Shown here one piece after another: positions 11,141-23,888 of a DNA stretch of 64,000 nucleotides. The position numbers and the translations under genes were made by a program. The stretch covers positions 8,804,001 to 8,868,000 of the forward strand of contig JANTQA010000023.1 of NCBI GenBank assembly GCA_027625915.1, in the 5' to 3' direction. Position 1 is the stretch's first letter, and each line of letters opens with the position of its first letter. The notes under the pieces are model-generated. The model did not search any database and was not told the DNA's origin. It worked only from the letters and a program-made list of their open reading frames with translations. Source of the DNA: Anaeramoeba flamelloides. Taxonomy: Eukaryota; Metamonada; Anaeramoebidae.

Positions 11141-11781
11141 CTGTAGTCAAAATAAAGTGTGTAAAAAAATTTAATGGGTGTTTCAAAATAAAAAGCATGT
11201 TTTTTTGTTATAGAATACCTATACATTAACCGACCAAAGAAACTAATAATAAACCCTAAGCAAATATGGTATTGGTTTTTTAAAGTTCTATTATTCAAAA
11301 AAGGAAATTCTAAATAAGAAAGATTAAATTGGGAAAATTTATATCTAAAAATATAGATTATTTTTTCATAAATTTTTAAATCAAAAAAACAAAAATTTTT
11401 ATTAAATTGTTAGTCATGAATATTTTTCTCCTTTTTGCGGTTCGGTATTATGTTATATTGACTTAAAATAATTACTATGAATTTTTTCCTTGATATGTTC
11501 CTTTTTCATCTTCCTAGAGTCAATATTTTTTATTTTATTGTTGTTTAATTTTTCTCTAAAAAATTTACTCGATGTTTTGAGATAAATTTTCCAATTCGAT
11601 CCTTCATTTTTAGAATTTCATTATTAATATACAGAACTTTAAGAAATCAATACCATATTTATTTAGGGTTTATTATTTGTTTCTTTGATCAGTTGATGTA
11701 TAGGTATTCTATAACAAAAAAACATACTTTTTATTTTGAAACACCCATTAAATTTTTTTACACGCTTTATTTTGACTACAG
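11141..11781. mobile_element. mariner-like foldback element (short, non-autonomous)
   Basis: The left end is CTGTAGTCAAAATAAAGTGT and the right end is CGCTTTATTTTGACTACAG followed by TA. The arms are about 210 bp, inverted and nearly the same sequence; about 200 bp of unrelated sequence lies between. TA at the right flank and the CTG/CAG termini suggest Tc1/mariner-type insertion; the left TA is changed to GA. It lies in the upstream region of Spc25. Sequence just beyond it (about 11840-12080) also resembles internal sequence of the copy at 39956-41104. Confidence 0.75.
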
Positions 11782-12689
11782 TATATGATTAGAATTCAAA
11801 ATATTGTAAATTTGAGGATTTTTCACTTATTATTTGTTTGGAAATAAAAGGAACAAAATTTTCATTCAACTTTCAAAAAAAAGATTTTATAAAACGATGT
11901 TAGTATCCAACTTATAAAAATTTAATCATCAATAAAGAAAAGCTTAGAATATTAATTTTCATTTTTTAGAAATGGGAACTTTTATATTTTATTTTTTAGT
12001 TCTGTATTAGTGATTTTTTTGAAAAGCTGAATGAAAATTTTAATCTTTTTATTTTGAAATTAAAAGTATTTTATAGACCTGAATATTTCTTCCTCTCGAA
12101 ACTATTTGAAAATTTGCCAAAAAAAAGCAAGGTAAAGTCAAAATTGGCTTTTTTAACTTTGTAATTAACTTTCACCCAAGATAATACACAATTATATTTA
12201 TATCCTGGCCTTTCACAATACAATACCTGTAAATAATTTGGGATAAATGTTCATTAGGGATATTTGGGTTTTTAAACCATTTTCAATCTATTTTTCCAAA
12301 TGAAAAAGAGTAGAATCACTTTGACGAAAATTGCCTATTTGGGAAAACATACCTAAATTGTAAATTTTAACATTATACCTAAACTCAACTTTCTTGTAAG
12401 ACAACAAATATGTTTTTGGTCTTCAAAAGAATTATTACTGATGTTAAAATCCCTTAGCCCTTAAGAAATCTTGAAAAATCTAAATACCCTTTTCCAAACA
12501 AAAAACCCTCTCATTTTAAATGAGTGTTTTTTCTCGACAAAACCGTTTTTAGAACGTTGAGTAAAAATAATGTTCAATTTCCTTGACAATAAAAAGTAAT
12601 ATTGAAATGGATTATACACTTTATTTGATTCATTTTTTCTATTTTCGGGTTTTAAATTTTTGTTTTTTTGACAAATTGAAAAAGATTAA
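11782..12689. other. intergenic region before the SRPK gene
   Basis: The first 300 bp resemble internal sequence of the mariner-like element at 40450-40760, so this is probably element debris. From about 12100 to 12689 nothing recognisable was found; it should contain the SRPK promoter. Confidence 0.4.
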
Positions 12690-15600
12690 ATGAGTTCCCA
12701 CAGAACAAAACCAGTCCAAACACAAACTTTAAAACCAACCAGAATCAAAAAAAATCCAAATACTACCACCAACAAAAAAATACAAACCAAAGCCAAACAA
12801 AAAAAGCCATTTTTTCATACCGTTTCAAGTGAGAGTGAAAATCCGAAAGAATACAAAAAAGGTTTTTCTATTTGAATTTATTTACATTATACTTTTTTTT
12901 TTTTTTGTCGTCTCACTGTGCTTTATTAAACCACCAAAATAAACCACAACCTTTTGATCTTGTTTTAAAAATAACACCTTGCCATAAAATATGAAAATAT
13001 GAAAATATGAAAAGGTGGATACCATCGTGTCAAAACTGGAGAAATCTTCAATGAACGATACGAAGCAATTTGGAAAATAGGGTGGGGCCACCATTCCCTT
13101 GTGTGGCTTGTATATGATTTAAAGCAACAAGTGTTTGTTGCAATGAAAATAGTTAAAAGCGATCTTCGTTTTTTAAAGCATGCAAAAGAAGAAAGAATAA
13201 TCCTTAAAAAAATTTCCAAGGTTCAAGGAAGATTTTCGGAAAGGCTAATCAATTGTTATGATAGGTTTTACCACGTTGGTAAAAATGGGAAGCGTACGCT
13301 TTGTTTTAATATTTTTCTCTTGTGTGTAGTTTCAATTCTCATATAACGTTTTTTGATTTGCAATTTTCTTTTTTCGTTTGACTCCTTTCCAATTTTGAAA
13401 TTTACAAAAAGTCATTCATCAAGTGGACGTTTTCTGGAAGAATTTTTTCACCTTTAAAAGTTTTTCAAGTTCAATGTTTGATAGAAACACTTTACAATTT
13501 TCTTTTCAAGCATTTTTAAAACTCTTTTTAGATCTTGAGAAGGTAAAAGATGAAATTTAAATATTAAACTTTTCAAAATTTATCTCGAATTTGAGACACC
13601 TGGAAGAAATTCAAAAATAGCACTCTGGGTTTTTATTTTTTTCTTAAATTCGAAAATCACAAGCAAATATTTTTCCTCGATCTCCAAGATTTCTCGAAGC
13701 ATTATAATTATCCAAACTTGTTTTTATGAAACAAATTTGTAAAAAAACAATGGAAAAAAATATGTTGTTGTCGAAAAAAAGCGCCATACATTTTTTCAAT
13801 GGAAAGCTTTAATAAAATCACAAAAAACACAGAAATTACCAAAACAGAAGCCTGAAAATTAAAAGTGGTTTCAATAAAAGAAGAAACAAATTAACACCAT
13901 AGGGTAATTCATCATTTTCTTATTTATCAGGCCAATAAACATAATTTAGATCTACTTTTAGATTGAAATTTCAAGTATTATTTTTGGGAATCTCAAAAAT
14001 AAACTCTTTTTCAAATAAAAGTGCACAAAAAATTTCAAGAATTATTTATAATTGAATCAAATTAATTGTAGTATTATTATAAAATCTAAGAAACTCTTTA
14101 AAACATAAAAAAACACTCAATTGAATCTCTAAAATTCATTTAAACAAAACAATAAAAATTAAAATTCAATATTTTAAAAATTGGTGTGCTCTTTTATTTG
14201 AAATGAGAAATCTCGTTTTGGAAATTGTAAGGGAAAAAAATATAAAATCAATAAAAACCATTGAACAAGGCGAATTGAGAAAAAGTTCTCTTTATTTTAT
14301 TGATAACTCTTTACATATCAAACTTTAGTTCTTTAAAGTCTCATTTTCAAGATAAAGCCGCAATCATCTGGTATTTTGTTGGAGTTGTTTTTTTCTTTAT
14401 TTCTCTTTTCTTTGTTACACGCATCAATCCAATAATGGTCTTTCTTAATTCCTGTATCTAGCTCATTCGAAATCAAACTTAAACTGTTTCCATTTATACT
14501 GGTAGATTATTTCCAAATTGGTTTCTTTTTATCTTTTCTTTTTCATTTTCCAACTGTTCAATATCCAAAAATAAAAAAGCAAAAAATGAAAAAATGGATA
14601 ATTAAAATGAAAACCAGCAATAAGTAATTATCTTATTAACAATCAAATTCGATGGTATTGATGATTTGAGAGGTGTACCCTTTTGTTTGAAAAATAGTTT
14701 AGTTAAAAATTTTTCAAGAAAATTTTAATAATGAATTAATCAAAGAAAAACCTTGTGTATACGCTGGCGAAAATTTTTACAAATTTATTTTTCAGTGAAA
14801 GTCAATATTCCATTTTGTTTTTAAGCAATGGACAGAATTCGATTTTTTTGGAAATTCTTTAATAATGAACCAATTTTGATAAAATTTTATATTTGATTTT
14901 ATTATCACAAATACGACTAAGGTATTTCCAAAAAAGTGTGGCATTTTTTTTGACATTTCATAAAAAATCATCTTTTTTTGGTGGAGCTATTCGTTAATTG
15001 AAAATACCAAATTAAGTTTAATATTAATACTAATGGAATCAATGGCTAATGTATTTATTTCAAAATATGTTTGATGAAATATTTTTTAAAAATGAAAAAA
15101 AAATAATAGCAGTTTTTTTGGTGAAAACGATGTACGACCAATTTCAATAAAAAACTGAAAATATGGGAAAGGGTACAAATGATTTTTCAAACAATCAAAT
15201 ATGGTTATATGTTTTCAATTCTATTTGAAAATTTTTTGAGATTAAACAAGTTATGAAAACGATTTTTTCGATCAAAAAGAAAATAATAAACACCAATTTC
15301 CACGCCTAAAAAAGATCAGATAAAATCGAGATCAGAAAATGTAATATCTTTTATTTATGTAATACAACACTAATAAACAAATTGAATTATTATCAAGAAT
15401 CGATAAGTGGTAGTTAATGATTTTGGAATTTTAAATTCTTTTTTGAAGATTGGGTTTAATAAATATATTTTAAAATAAATTTGCCACACTTTTTTGTAAA
15501 TAGCTTAGAATTATAAGAATAAAAATATTATGACTATCATTTCTTCAAAATATTAATTAAAAGGTGTTTTATGTGATAAAAATTAACCCCATTCGGCAAT

Positions 15601-18600
15601 CTCAAAAAACATCCAATAATTTTTATATCCTTAGAGATCTGAAATAATTCTTTTTTAAATACGAAGTCAATTTCATCTCGTAGAAATCATTTTGAGTCTT
15701 TTATTTACCAAAAATTCAATTTTTAAATTTATTTGTCAAATTAAAAACTAAATAAAAATCAAAAGTAATTTTCGACAAATAAAAAAATCCAAAGAAACCA
15801 AATTTTCAAAGGGAGACAATAAAAACAATCTTATAAACTATTAATAAACAACAGCTGTAACAACACACCTCTTTAAATATTGATTTAGTTTTGGAATATT
15901 TCAAAGATGAGAGAAAATTATTACTGAATGAAGAAACACCAAAAATTTAAAATGAGAGAATACCTTTGTTTGGGTTAAAAAAAAAAGTTGGTACTTTAAT
16001 GATCAACTCATTAAAGAGAAGAAACTTATACAAGCATTCGTCTCTTCACAAAAATAACAAATTGTTTCCAAACAGAGGAAAACTGAATCGGGAATTTTAA
16101 TCGAGGCAGATTCATTTATTTTTTATTTTATTACTTGATGTTACTTTTCATTTTCAGGTAACTGTTTCGGTAATTTCTGTGGTTTTATTAAAGTTTTCAA
16201 TTTAAAAAATGTGTTGAACTTTTTTCCTGTTTCATTTTTTTTTTTTTCTTCAAAATCATAATTATACTAATAAAGTATGAAAAAAAAAGTTATCAAATAT
16301 ATCCAAAAACAACCCACAAATATCACAACAAACATAATAAAAAATTAAAAATAATTTTTTTATTCATTGTGAATTTCTCTAAAAATGTTTAAAATATAAA
16401 TTCAGTTATATTTTAAACAAAACCATGAGTGAAACTTTTTAAAATTTATTCAAATTTTTCTTTGTAAAGATATGGATGAAAAAAACTTTTATTTTTTATT
16501 TGATATTTTAACAATGTAAAAAGATTGGAAAACAAAATAATTTTAGTAACCAGAGAACACAATATTGTTAAAATCAAATTGAAACGATTAAAAATTTATC
16601 CCAAAGTCAAATAAGGAAGCTTTATTAAATATCTAGAAACTTCATTTCTAATCATTTCGTCAAGATTTTGGTATATTTTCAACTTTAAAATCACAATAAT
16701 ATTTGGGGACAAAACTCTTTTTCAAACAAAAGTGCAGACATCTCAAATCATCAATACTATTGAATTTGATGGTTTAATAAGATAATTACTTATTGCTGGT
16801 TTTCATTTTAATTATCCATTTTTTCATTTTTTGTTTTTTTTTATTTAAGGATATTGAACAGTTGGAAAATGAAAAAAAAAAACAAGATTCGAGGAAATCA
16901 ATTTGGAAATAATCTATCAGTATAAAAACGGAAACAGTTTAAGTTTGATTTCAAATGAGCTAGATATAAGAATTAAGAAAGACCATTCTTGAATTGATGC
17001 ATGGAACAAAGAAAATAAAGAAAATATTGAAAAAAACAACTCCAACAAAATACCCAGATGAATGGCGACTTTATATTGAAAATGAGACTTTAAAGAACAA
17101 AAGTTTGATATGTAAAGAGTTATCAATAAAATGTTGAGAACTTTTTCCCCAATTCACCTTGTTCAATGGTTTTTATTGATTTTATAATTTTTTTTCTTTA
17201 CAATTTACAAAACGAGATTTCTCATTTCAAATAAAAGGGGACATCAAATTTTAAAATATTGAATTTTAATTTTTATTGTTTTGTTTTATTGAGTTTTAGA
17301 GATCCAGTTGAGTGTTTTTTTATATTTTAAAGAGTTTTTTAAATTTTAGAATGATACTACAATTAATTTGATTCAATTATAAATAATTCTTGAAATTTTT
17401 TGTGCACTTTTATTTGAAAAAGAGTTTAGAAATAAAATTTTTCCTCTATTAATTGGAAAATCACAGTATCTAAAAAAACCAATTGAACAAAAAAAAAAAA
17501 AAAAAAAAGTTGAAACAATCATCTCAAAAACATCATCTGTTTAATAATAAATTATTTCCCACAATTAAAGGTACACTTCTAAAATGATAATACAAATTAA
17601 ATAATAATTCTTTTAATTTCCATCAAGTGGATTGGTAAAACAAATGATGTTTCAAAATTTGTGACTCACTTGGAATAATAAATTTAAAAAAATTATTCTT
17701 GAGTATTCAATAATAACTAATAATTAAATCTTATTAATAGATCTCTTTTTAATTATAATAAACACATAAAAGCCTGATATTTTCAAAATTATAAAATTTA
17801 AAATCAAAACCTAAAAAAAAGTGAGTCCCAATTTTTGAAATGAGAATTACGTATTTTTTATTACTAAACTTTTAATTAAAAAAGGTTTTACAAGAAGATT
17901 TTTTTCGAATAAATTATATCTGAAATTTAAAGGACATTACATATTCTTAATTTTTTTAATGTTTGTTGGTATTTTCTAAAATCTTTTTTTTTTTTTTTCA
18001 ACTCAGCATTGACTTTTAAAAAAAAAAAAGTCTTGATAAAACAAAAGAAAGGGGGGGAAGAGAAAAGAAAAAGAAAAATTTGACTAAGTAAAATAAAAAA
18101 AAGAAAAGAAAAAGAACAGTAAAAAAAAACTTTTGAAAAAGTAAAAAAAAAATTTGCAAAATTAGAAAAATGATTCTGATCTAAAAATTTGAAAATATTT
18201 TTTTGAAAAGGATATGGTACAAAACTACACAAAACCAATTCCAATAATATTATAAAATGAGTTAACATTTTCGAAAAATAGTTTATAGATATTCACCACT
18301 GAGATAAAGTACATAATTTAAATATTCAAATCATTTGTTTAAAGGGATTAACTACCTAATTAATTATTATTAATTTTTTTTTTTTTTTTATAAATAAAAT
18401 TTCTTTTAATTCTTCCATTTTATTATTGGCATTTTTATAACTTAATTTTTACATAATATATATTTCAAAACAGATTATTGCCTAATTTTTGAATTATTAG
18501 ATGAAAATGATTTATATTTTTTAATAAAAAAATATAATTTTAAGGGAATTCCAATTCATATTGTTCAACATCTTACCAGACAAATTTTACAAGGGCTTGA

Positions 18601-20056
18601 TCATCTTCATCGAAAATGTAAAGTAATTCACACAGATATTAAACCTGAAAATATAATGCTTTATCAAAATATCGGATCGATCCCAAAGACAATCATAACG
18701 AAAATGAAAACGAATTTAGTTTTAAAAAAAAAAATAATGAAAATCCAAAATGAAAAAAAAAGAAAATTTAAGGAAAAACAAAAAACAATAAAACGAGAGG
18801 AATGTGAAAAAAATAATAAAAATGGGGAAAAAACTGTTAGAATAAACAACAATAACAACAACACAATTATAATAAATCTTCAAAATAAATCTAGGAGAAC
18901 AAAACATACAAAGAAAAAAAATTCGAATGAAAATTTTCAATCAAAATGTCAAAAGGGCAATGGTGCAATGAATAGTAAATCACCTGATAATGTTGATTTG
19001 TTAAATAGTAACAGTTGGGAATCAGTTCTTATTCAAAACAATAAAAGCATACAAAAAAAAAATAATGATCGTTATGCAAATAAAAATAAAACCAAAAATC
19101 AAGATCAAAATAAAAATCAAAATAGAAAAAAAAACAAAAAGCATCATAATAATATTAGATTAAGCAAGGATAAATCACAAAATAAAAACAGGACTTTAAA
19201 ACAACTTGCAAAAAAACAAAAAACAACAGTTTATGTAATCCCGCCAAACATCTCTTATCTTTGTATTAAAAAAAAAAAATCATCAAATGTGAACAAAAAT
19301 GTAAAGAACAACAACAATAAAACAAATAAGAATAATGATGATGATTATAATAACAATAAAAATAATAAGAATAAGAATAATAGATGTAAAATTGAAACAC
19401 ATAAAAAAAATAATAGTAATAATAATAATCATTTTCAAATGTCTCGGAAAGTATATTCCAAAACGCTGAAAAAACTAAACAAACACAAACCCTATTCGCC
19501 AATTAAAGCAATGAAACAAAATAATATATATTTGGTTGAAAAAGAAAATAAATTTAATTTAAATTGTAAAATTGTCGATTTTGGAAATGCAATTTCCATG
19601 AAAAATAACAGACTGCAAGAAATTCAAGCAAGGGCGTACAGAAGCCCCGAAGTCATTCTCGGATATAAATATAATCAAAGCGTCGATATCTGGTCATTGG
19701 GGTGTCTAGTTTATGAATTGTTGACAGGAGAAATTTTATTTTACCCAGAAAATGGGATTAATTATACGCCGGACGAAAAACATTTAGCTTTAATGACACG
19801 GCGTTTAGGTAAAATACCAGAAAATATATTAAACTCTTCATTAAAAGCAAGAAAATTTCTGAATTCAAATGGTGATTTTATTCACTTCCAGAAAATTAAA
19901 CAATTTTCAATCGAAAAAATTTTACATAAAAAATTTAACTTTCCTATCAAACAGGCCTTACAAATCGGTAGCTTTTTAAGAATAATGTTAAATTATAATT
20001 TTAATCAGAGAGCAACCGCTCTAGAATGTCTTTCACATCCTTGGTTAAGGAAATGA
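12690..20056 (+). CDS. SRPK: SRPK-type SR-protein kinase
   Basis: Serine/threonine kinase expected to phosphorylate SR splicing factors. Three exons (12690-12861, 13015-13293, 18474-20056) join in frame to 677 residues; both introns are phase 1. The join restores the SRPK hallmark EYKKGGYHRVKTGEIFNERY. Further motifs are the Gly loop IGWGHHSLVW, the Lys in VAMKIV, CLIFELLDEN, catalytic HTDIKPENIML, DFGNA (usually DLGNA), RAYRSPEVILGY and the C-terminal CLSHPWL. Between the two kinase halves, roughly residues 215-510, lies a Lys/Asn-rich low-complexity spacer, where SRPKs carry their localisation spacer; its composition is not conserved. The short Lys/Thr/Asn-rich N terminus has no motif. The second intron, 5180 nt, contains transposon-like repeats. 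Confidence 0.93.
14001..14702 (+). mobile_element. MITE-like element M1, copy a
   Basis: About 700 bp bounded by inverted ends: AAACTCTTTTTCAAATAAAA on the left, and CCCTTTTGTTTGAAAAATAG on the right (the complement of the left motif with changes). No coding frame is seen. The whole unit recurs in reverse complement at 16722-17427, including TTATCTTATTAACAATCAAA near its inner end. A non-autonomous DNA transposon is the likeliest identity. Confidence 0.65.
14703..16721. other. spacer between the inverted M1 copies
   Basis: About 2 kb without coding sequence. A short inverted pair, AAAAAAGTGTGGCA at about 14930 and TGCCACACTTTTTT at about 15482, may mark a further degenerate element of roughly 580 bp. 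Confidence 0.4.
16722..17427 (-). mobile_element. MITE-like element M1, copy b (inverted)
   Basis: Reverse-complement copy of 14001-14702; the outer end reads CACTTTTATTTGAAAAAGAG. The two copies form a 0.7 kb inverted repeat across a 2 kb loop inside one intron. Confidence 0.65.
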
Positions 20057-20344
20057 TTTTATTTTAAATTTTTTTTTTTTTTTTATTGCTTGCATTTTCT
20101 TGTTAGTATTTTAAGTGTTAAGAATAAAAAAAAAAAATGTTATTTTTTTTTTTTTTTTTTTGCAACATCCTTAATTATACAAGATATTAAAATTATTCAA
20201 ATATTTATATATATATATATATTGAGACGAAGGGGCAATTGAAGAAAATTTATCACAATATAAAATAAAAGTGAGTAAGAAAAATAATTAAAATATTATA
20301 ATAAAAATAATAATATCATTTGTAAAACCAAATTAAAAATTTTT

Positions 20345-20950
20345 GAAACTTTTCGTTGGGTTTTCCAGGATTTAAAAGAATTGAGGAAAATCAAAGATTT
20401 TACACAGTTCTTTTGAATTATAGAAAACTGTTGTTAACTTTTCTTGTCTTTTCTGTTCATTTGGAAGTTAATAGATTTTCATTATGTTTTTTTGAGTTTT
20501 CTATTTATTTGAAAAATCAATAGGTTTTTGTTAGGTTTTTTTTACTTTTTGAAATAAACAGAAAATTTTAATAAATTTTCGGTTTATTTCGAAAAGTAAA
20601 AAAAACCTAGAACACTTCAGAAATAAAATAGCAAACCTCAAAAAAACCTCGAACACTTCACAAATAAAGAGTAAACCTCAAGAAACCCGCTGTTGGTTTT
20701 TCCAGCATTTAAAAAAAATGAGTAAAATCTTTAATCTTTCTCTATTCTCTTGAATTTTGGAAAAACGCTGGTAGGTGTTTTATTAATTTTTGAAATTAAA
20801 CAAAAATTCATTTATATTATTTTATTTCATGAATTAAAAGAAAATTTATTAAATTTTCTTTTTATCTGTAAAAAAAAAAAAAAAAAACTAGGAACTCTAC
20901 TGAACTTGACGACACTCTATAGTATTTGACGGCACTGGCAGTACTCGCCT
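20345..20950. repeat. hairpin-repeat cluster C5
   Basis: The longest cluster, with at least five palindromic modules: about 20357-20430, 20440-20530, 20536-20612, 20694-20766 and 20775-20892. They are joined by words such as CCTAGAACACTTCA and AACCTCGAACACTTCA. It ends in a spacer with GACGACACTCTATAGTATTT that runs into the 3' end of a minus-strand LINE remnant. Confidence 0.7.
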
Positions 20951-21800
20951 AATTTCCGAATTTTTATTTTGAAATTTTAACAAAGAAATATACTTTTCTT
21001 TATCATTAACCAAGGACAAGATTAATAATGATTCTTTATTTTGGATAATATCATTGATGTTATTTTTTAGTTGTTTATTTTTATTTATCTTGATTAATTC
21101 TTTTAATCCTAATTTTCGATTTCTTTCGATTTTTACAGAGAACTGGGAGTTCCAAAGAAAATGATCGATATCTTCAATGATTTCATGATTGAAATATTTT
21201 TTTTCATAAATTGCAAGATTTAGTTAAAATATTATTCTTATCATAACCATAAATATCTATATTTATTTAATTTGTGAATTTTCTTTTTTTTAATTTAATT
21301 GAGTTAAAATCTTTTTCTTTAAGATTTTTTTTTGTAATTGGGATTTTTTTTAATTCTGGAAATTACATAAAAATTTTTGAAATTTTCTATTTATATCATA
21401 AATTACTCAAAACTATTGATATCTTTTACAGAATTTAAAAGTCTTGAGTACATCAAAGATTTTTCTCCATTCTTTTTCATTTAGTAAAAGTTAGTTACTT
21501 GGCGATTCTTCCAGATCCCCCACAACACAAATATTTATTGATATTATTCTTATAAATACTATTTTTAAAAAATATCCTTGAACTTTCCATCCAGATCTAT
21601 TTATTATCAAATTTCCTGTCTTGTTTTGATTTATTTTTTGATATTAGTAGTTTTTTTTTCTATTTCCCAATTAATAATTTCAATATTTTCATTATTATTT
21701 TTTTTTTATAAAATCAAGTTGATCTGATATCGGTTCAAACGCTAAAAGTTCTAATTCCTTTGAATATAAACTCTTTTTCAGTCAAAGGGGGGCAGTTTTA
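20945..21800 (-). mobile_element. LINE 3' remnant, minus strand, interrupted
   Basis: On the minus strand, about 21200-20950 reads as the LINE C-terminal region: DHFLWNSQFSVK and a following Leu-rich part like LLALVGNKLIFESL. About 21600-21540 reads GWKVQGYF, matching SWKVQEYL of the LINE at 45821-48059. The two pieces are separated by hairpin repeat C6 at about 21420-21490. It is degenerate, with several frame changes, and is only the 3' part of an element. Confidence 0.6.
21420..21492. repeat. hairpin repeat C6
   Basis: Single degenerate palindrome, CTTTTACAGAATTTAAAAG to CATTTAGTAAAAG, lying inside a LINE remnant. Confidence 0.45.
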
Positions 21801-21912
21801 TTGAAGAAATGGAAGACATTCTATGAGTTTAATTCATTACTCTTATCAAACTAAAATTTTCAATTTTTAGATCAAAATCATTTTTTCTCATTTTGTAAAA
21901 TTTTGTTGTTTT

Positions 21913-21949
<37 letters not shown>

Positions 21950-22350
21950 TTTTTTTTTCTTTTCTTTTTTATTTTTTTTTAAAAAATTAACTTTGAAAAA
22001 AAAAATGTTTGAAAAACGAAATAAACATTAATAAAAGTTAAGCTTTGTCTGTTCTTTTAAAATTCATACATTTACAAGTAAAAAATCTTATTATCAACGA
22101 TTTTAATTTCCTAAAGAAATTGAGAATTTTGCACGAGACGTTCCAATGAAAGGGGTCCCAAAAAATTTTTTAACATTTTTTTTTTTTTGAAATTTATGGT
22201 TTGTTCAGGGGTTTCTTTTATAATTATGGACTCTTATAAGAAGTTTATTATTTCTCGTATTTCTAAACAATCTAAGTTTGGTTGATTCTTATAAATAAAG
22301 TGGCTTTTTCATTTTTGTCTGGGCCCCTTTTCAGTGAAATTGAGTTTATA
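21768..22350. mobile_element. MITE-like element with M1-related ends
   Basis: The left end, ATAAACTCTTTTTCAGTCAA, and the right end, TTTTCAGTGAAATTGAGTTT, are inverted versions of one motif related to the ends of M1. No ORF is present. A 35-base T run at about 21914-21948 lies inside. Confidence 0.45.
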
Positions 22351-22796
22351 TCCTCTTTTTTTGATTGTGATTATAACTTGATCAGGATGTATTTTAGTTT
22401 TATAAAATTATTATTGGAAAATGTAAATGAATTTATTTAAAAGTTTTTTTTTTTTTTTTCAACTATCTAAGCATTAATCCTGAATTGAAACAATTATTAG
22501 TGAAACTAACAATAACTGATCAATATGATAAATACTAATAAATATTTGAAATTTTTTACTTCCTTTTTCATTTGGGATTTTTTTTTATCTTTGTTGTGAA
22601 TAAAGTAATAATGTTTATAACCTTTTCAATCGGCTTATCTTCAATATTTTCATAGAAATAAAAATGTTTAGATAATCTGTTATCAGAATTAATAAAAATG
22701 GAAATTGAACCAAAAAGTGTTTTATAGGTTTTTTTAGAATTTGTACGTTGTAAAAAATGAAATAAAATTTGTGTTTTCGATTTACTTGTTTGGACT

Positions 22797-23363
22797 TAAG
22801 GTTAAAAATCGTGGAAATGTGAAAAAAAGATTATCTTGTGTCTGTTTAGGGGATTGTTAATTTGGTACTTATCTGATTGATCTTGTGCTTGGTATTAGTT
22901 TTTAATAGTGGTTCAAAAAGGCTATTTTTGACAATTTATTGTTTTTTTTTCAGAAATCCAAATTGAAGAGTGTAAGATTTATAAATTGGTAGGGGTTTAA
23001 GAATAAATTTTGATTTTTGGGTTGTAGAAGAATATTTTGATTTCAATTTTAACGATTTAACTAAATGAAAAAACAAAATTTTTTTTACAAAGTTTCAAAT
23101 AAAACCAAACCTAATTAAAAATTTCAATCAAAAACCACCAACCTCAGTTTTTTTAGAATTTAACTTTTAGCCAATTAATCTTACAGTCTTCAATTCGGAT
23201 TTAGGAAAAAAAAAAATAAATTGTTAAAAACAACAATTTTGAACCACTATTAAAACCAATACCAAGCATAAGATCAATCAGATGAGTACCAAATTAACAA
23301 ATAGTCACACCTACACAAGATAATCTTTCTTCAAATTTCAGGGATTGTAAACCTTAATAATGG
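22797..23363. mobile_element. foldback element F1
   Basis: Arms of about 165 bp in inverted orientation: AAAGATTATCTTGTG, GATTGATCTTGTGCTTGGTA and AATAGTGGTTCAAAA on the left have complements on the right (TACCAAGCATAAGATCAATC). A short unique centre holds no coding sequence. Part of the left arm (GGCTATTTTTGACAATTTAT) also occurs in the element at 56685-58425. Confidence 0.7.
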
Positions 23364-23888
23364 GGATCAAAATTTCAATGTTTTTCCAATTTTCCTATTT
23401 TTTTTATATGATATTTCCAGTAGATGTATTGTACTTTCTGTGAACTCTATTTGGGTGTTGGACACTTTTTTGATTTATCTAAACTGGACGAATTAGGAAA
23501 TCCTCAATGAAACGAATGTCAGAATTTAAAAAAGATAATCACAGACCATTAAATCTCCACTAATATTTCCTAGATTTTTAAGGGACTAATCTCCATTAAA
23601 TTTTTTTACCTAAATTTAATAGAGATTGAAAAAATTTTTTGCACATTACTTCTATTTGAAAAACCCCTTGTTTATTTTCAATATTAAACATATTTCTAGA
23701 TAAGGAATCCTTATTTAGAAATTGGTCAAAAAAATATAATAGAGGCTAGTCACTTAAACAAAAACTTTCCAAATTGATTTAATTTTGCTGAAAAATCATA
23801 TGGAACAATCCTTTTTGTTTGGACAAATTTTCTTTCTCTCTTCGAACAAGATAATAAGTTTTTTCATTTTTTTTACCTTTCACATTAA
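23364..23888. other. upstream region of the BAR-like gene
   Basis: No repeat or ORF is supported. It should hold the promoter of the gene starting at 23889. Confidence 0.35.

Larger units (their letters stand above)
13294..18473 (+). other. large transposon-bearing intron of the SRPK gene
   Basis: The donor is AAGC|GTACGC and the acceptor is AAAACAG|AT. Joining them restores KNGKHYCLIFELL, matching the NGTHICMVFE region of SRPKs. The intron carries two copies of a 0.7 kb element in opposite orientation. From 17430 to 18473 it is plain A+T-rich sequence with no supported feature. Confidence 0.85.

Noticed and set aside
17927-18268. 113-codon minus-strand Phe-rich frame
   Set aside because: It lies in the large SRPK intron over A-rich tracts; the composition is explained by homopolymers.
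18664-19502. Phe/Tyr/Leu-rich minus-strand frames resembling membrane proteins
   Set aside because: They are complements of the Lys/Asn spacer of the SRPK kinase.
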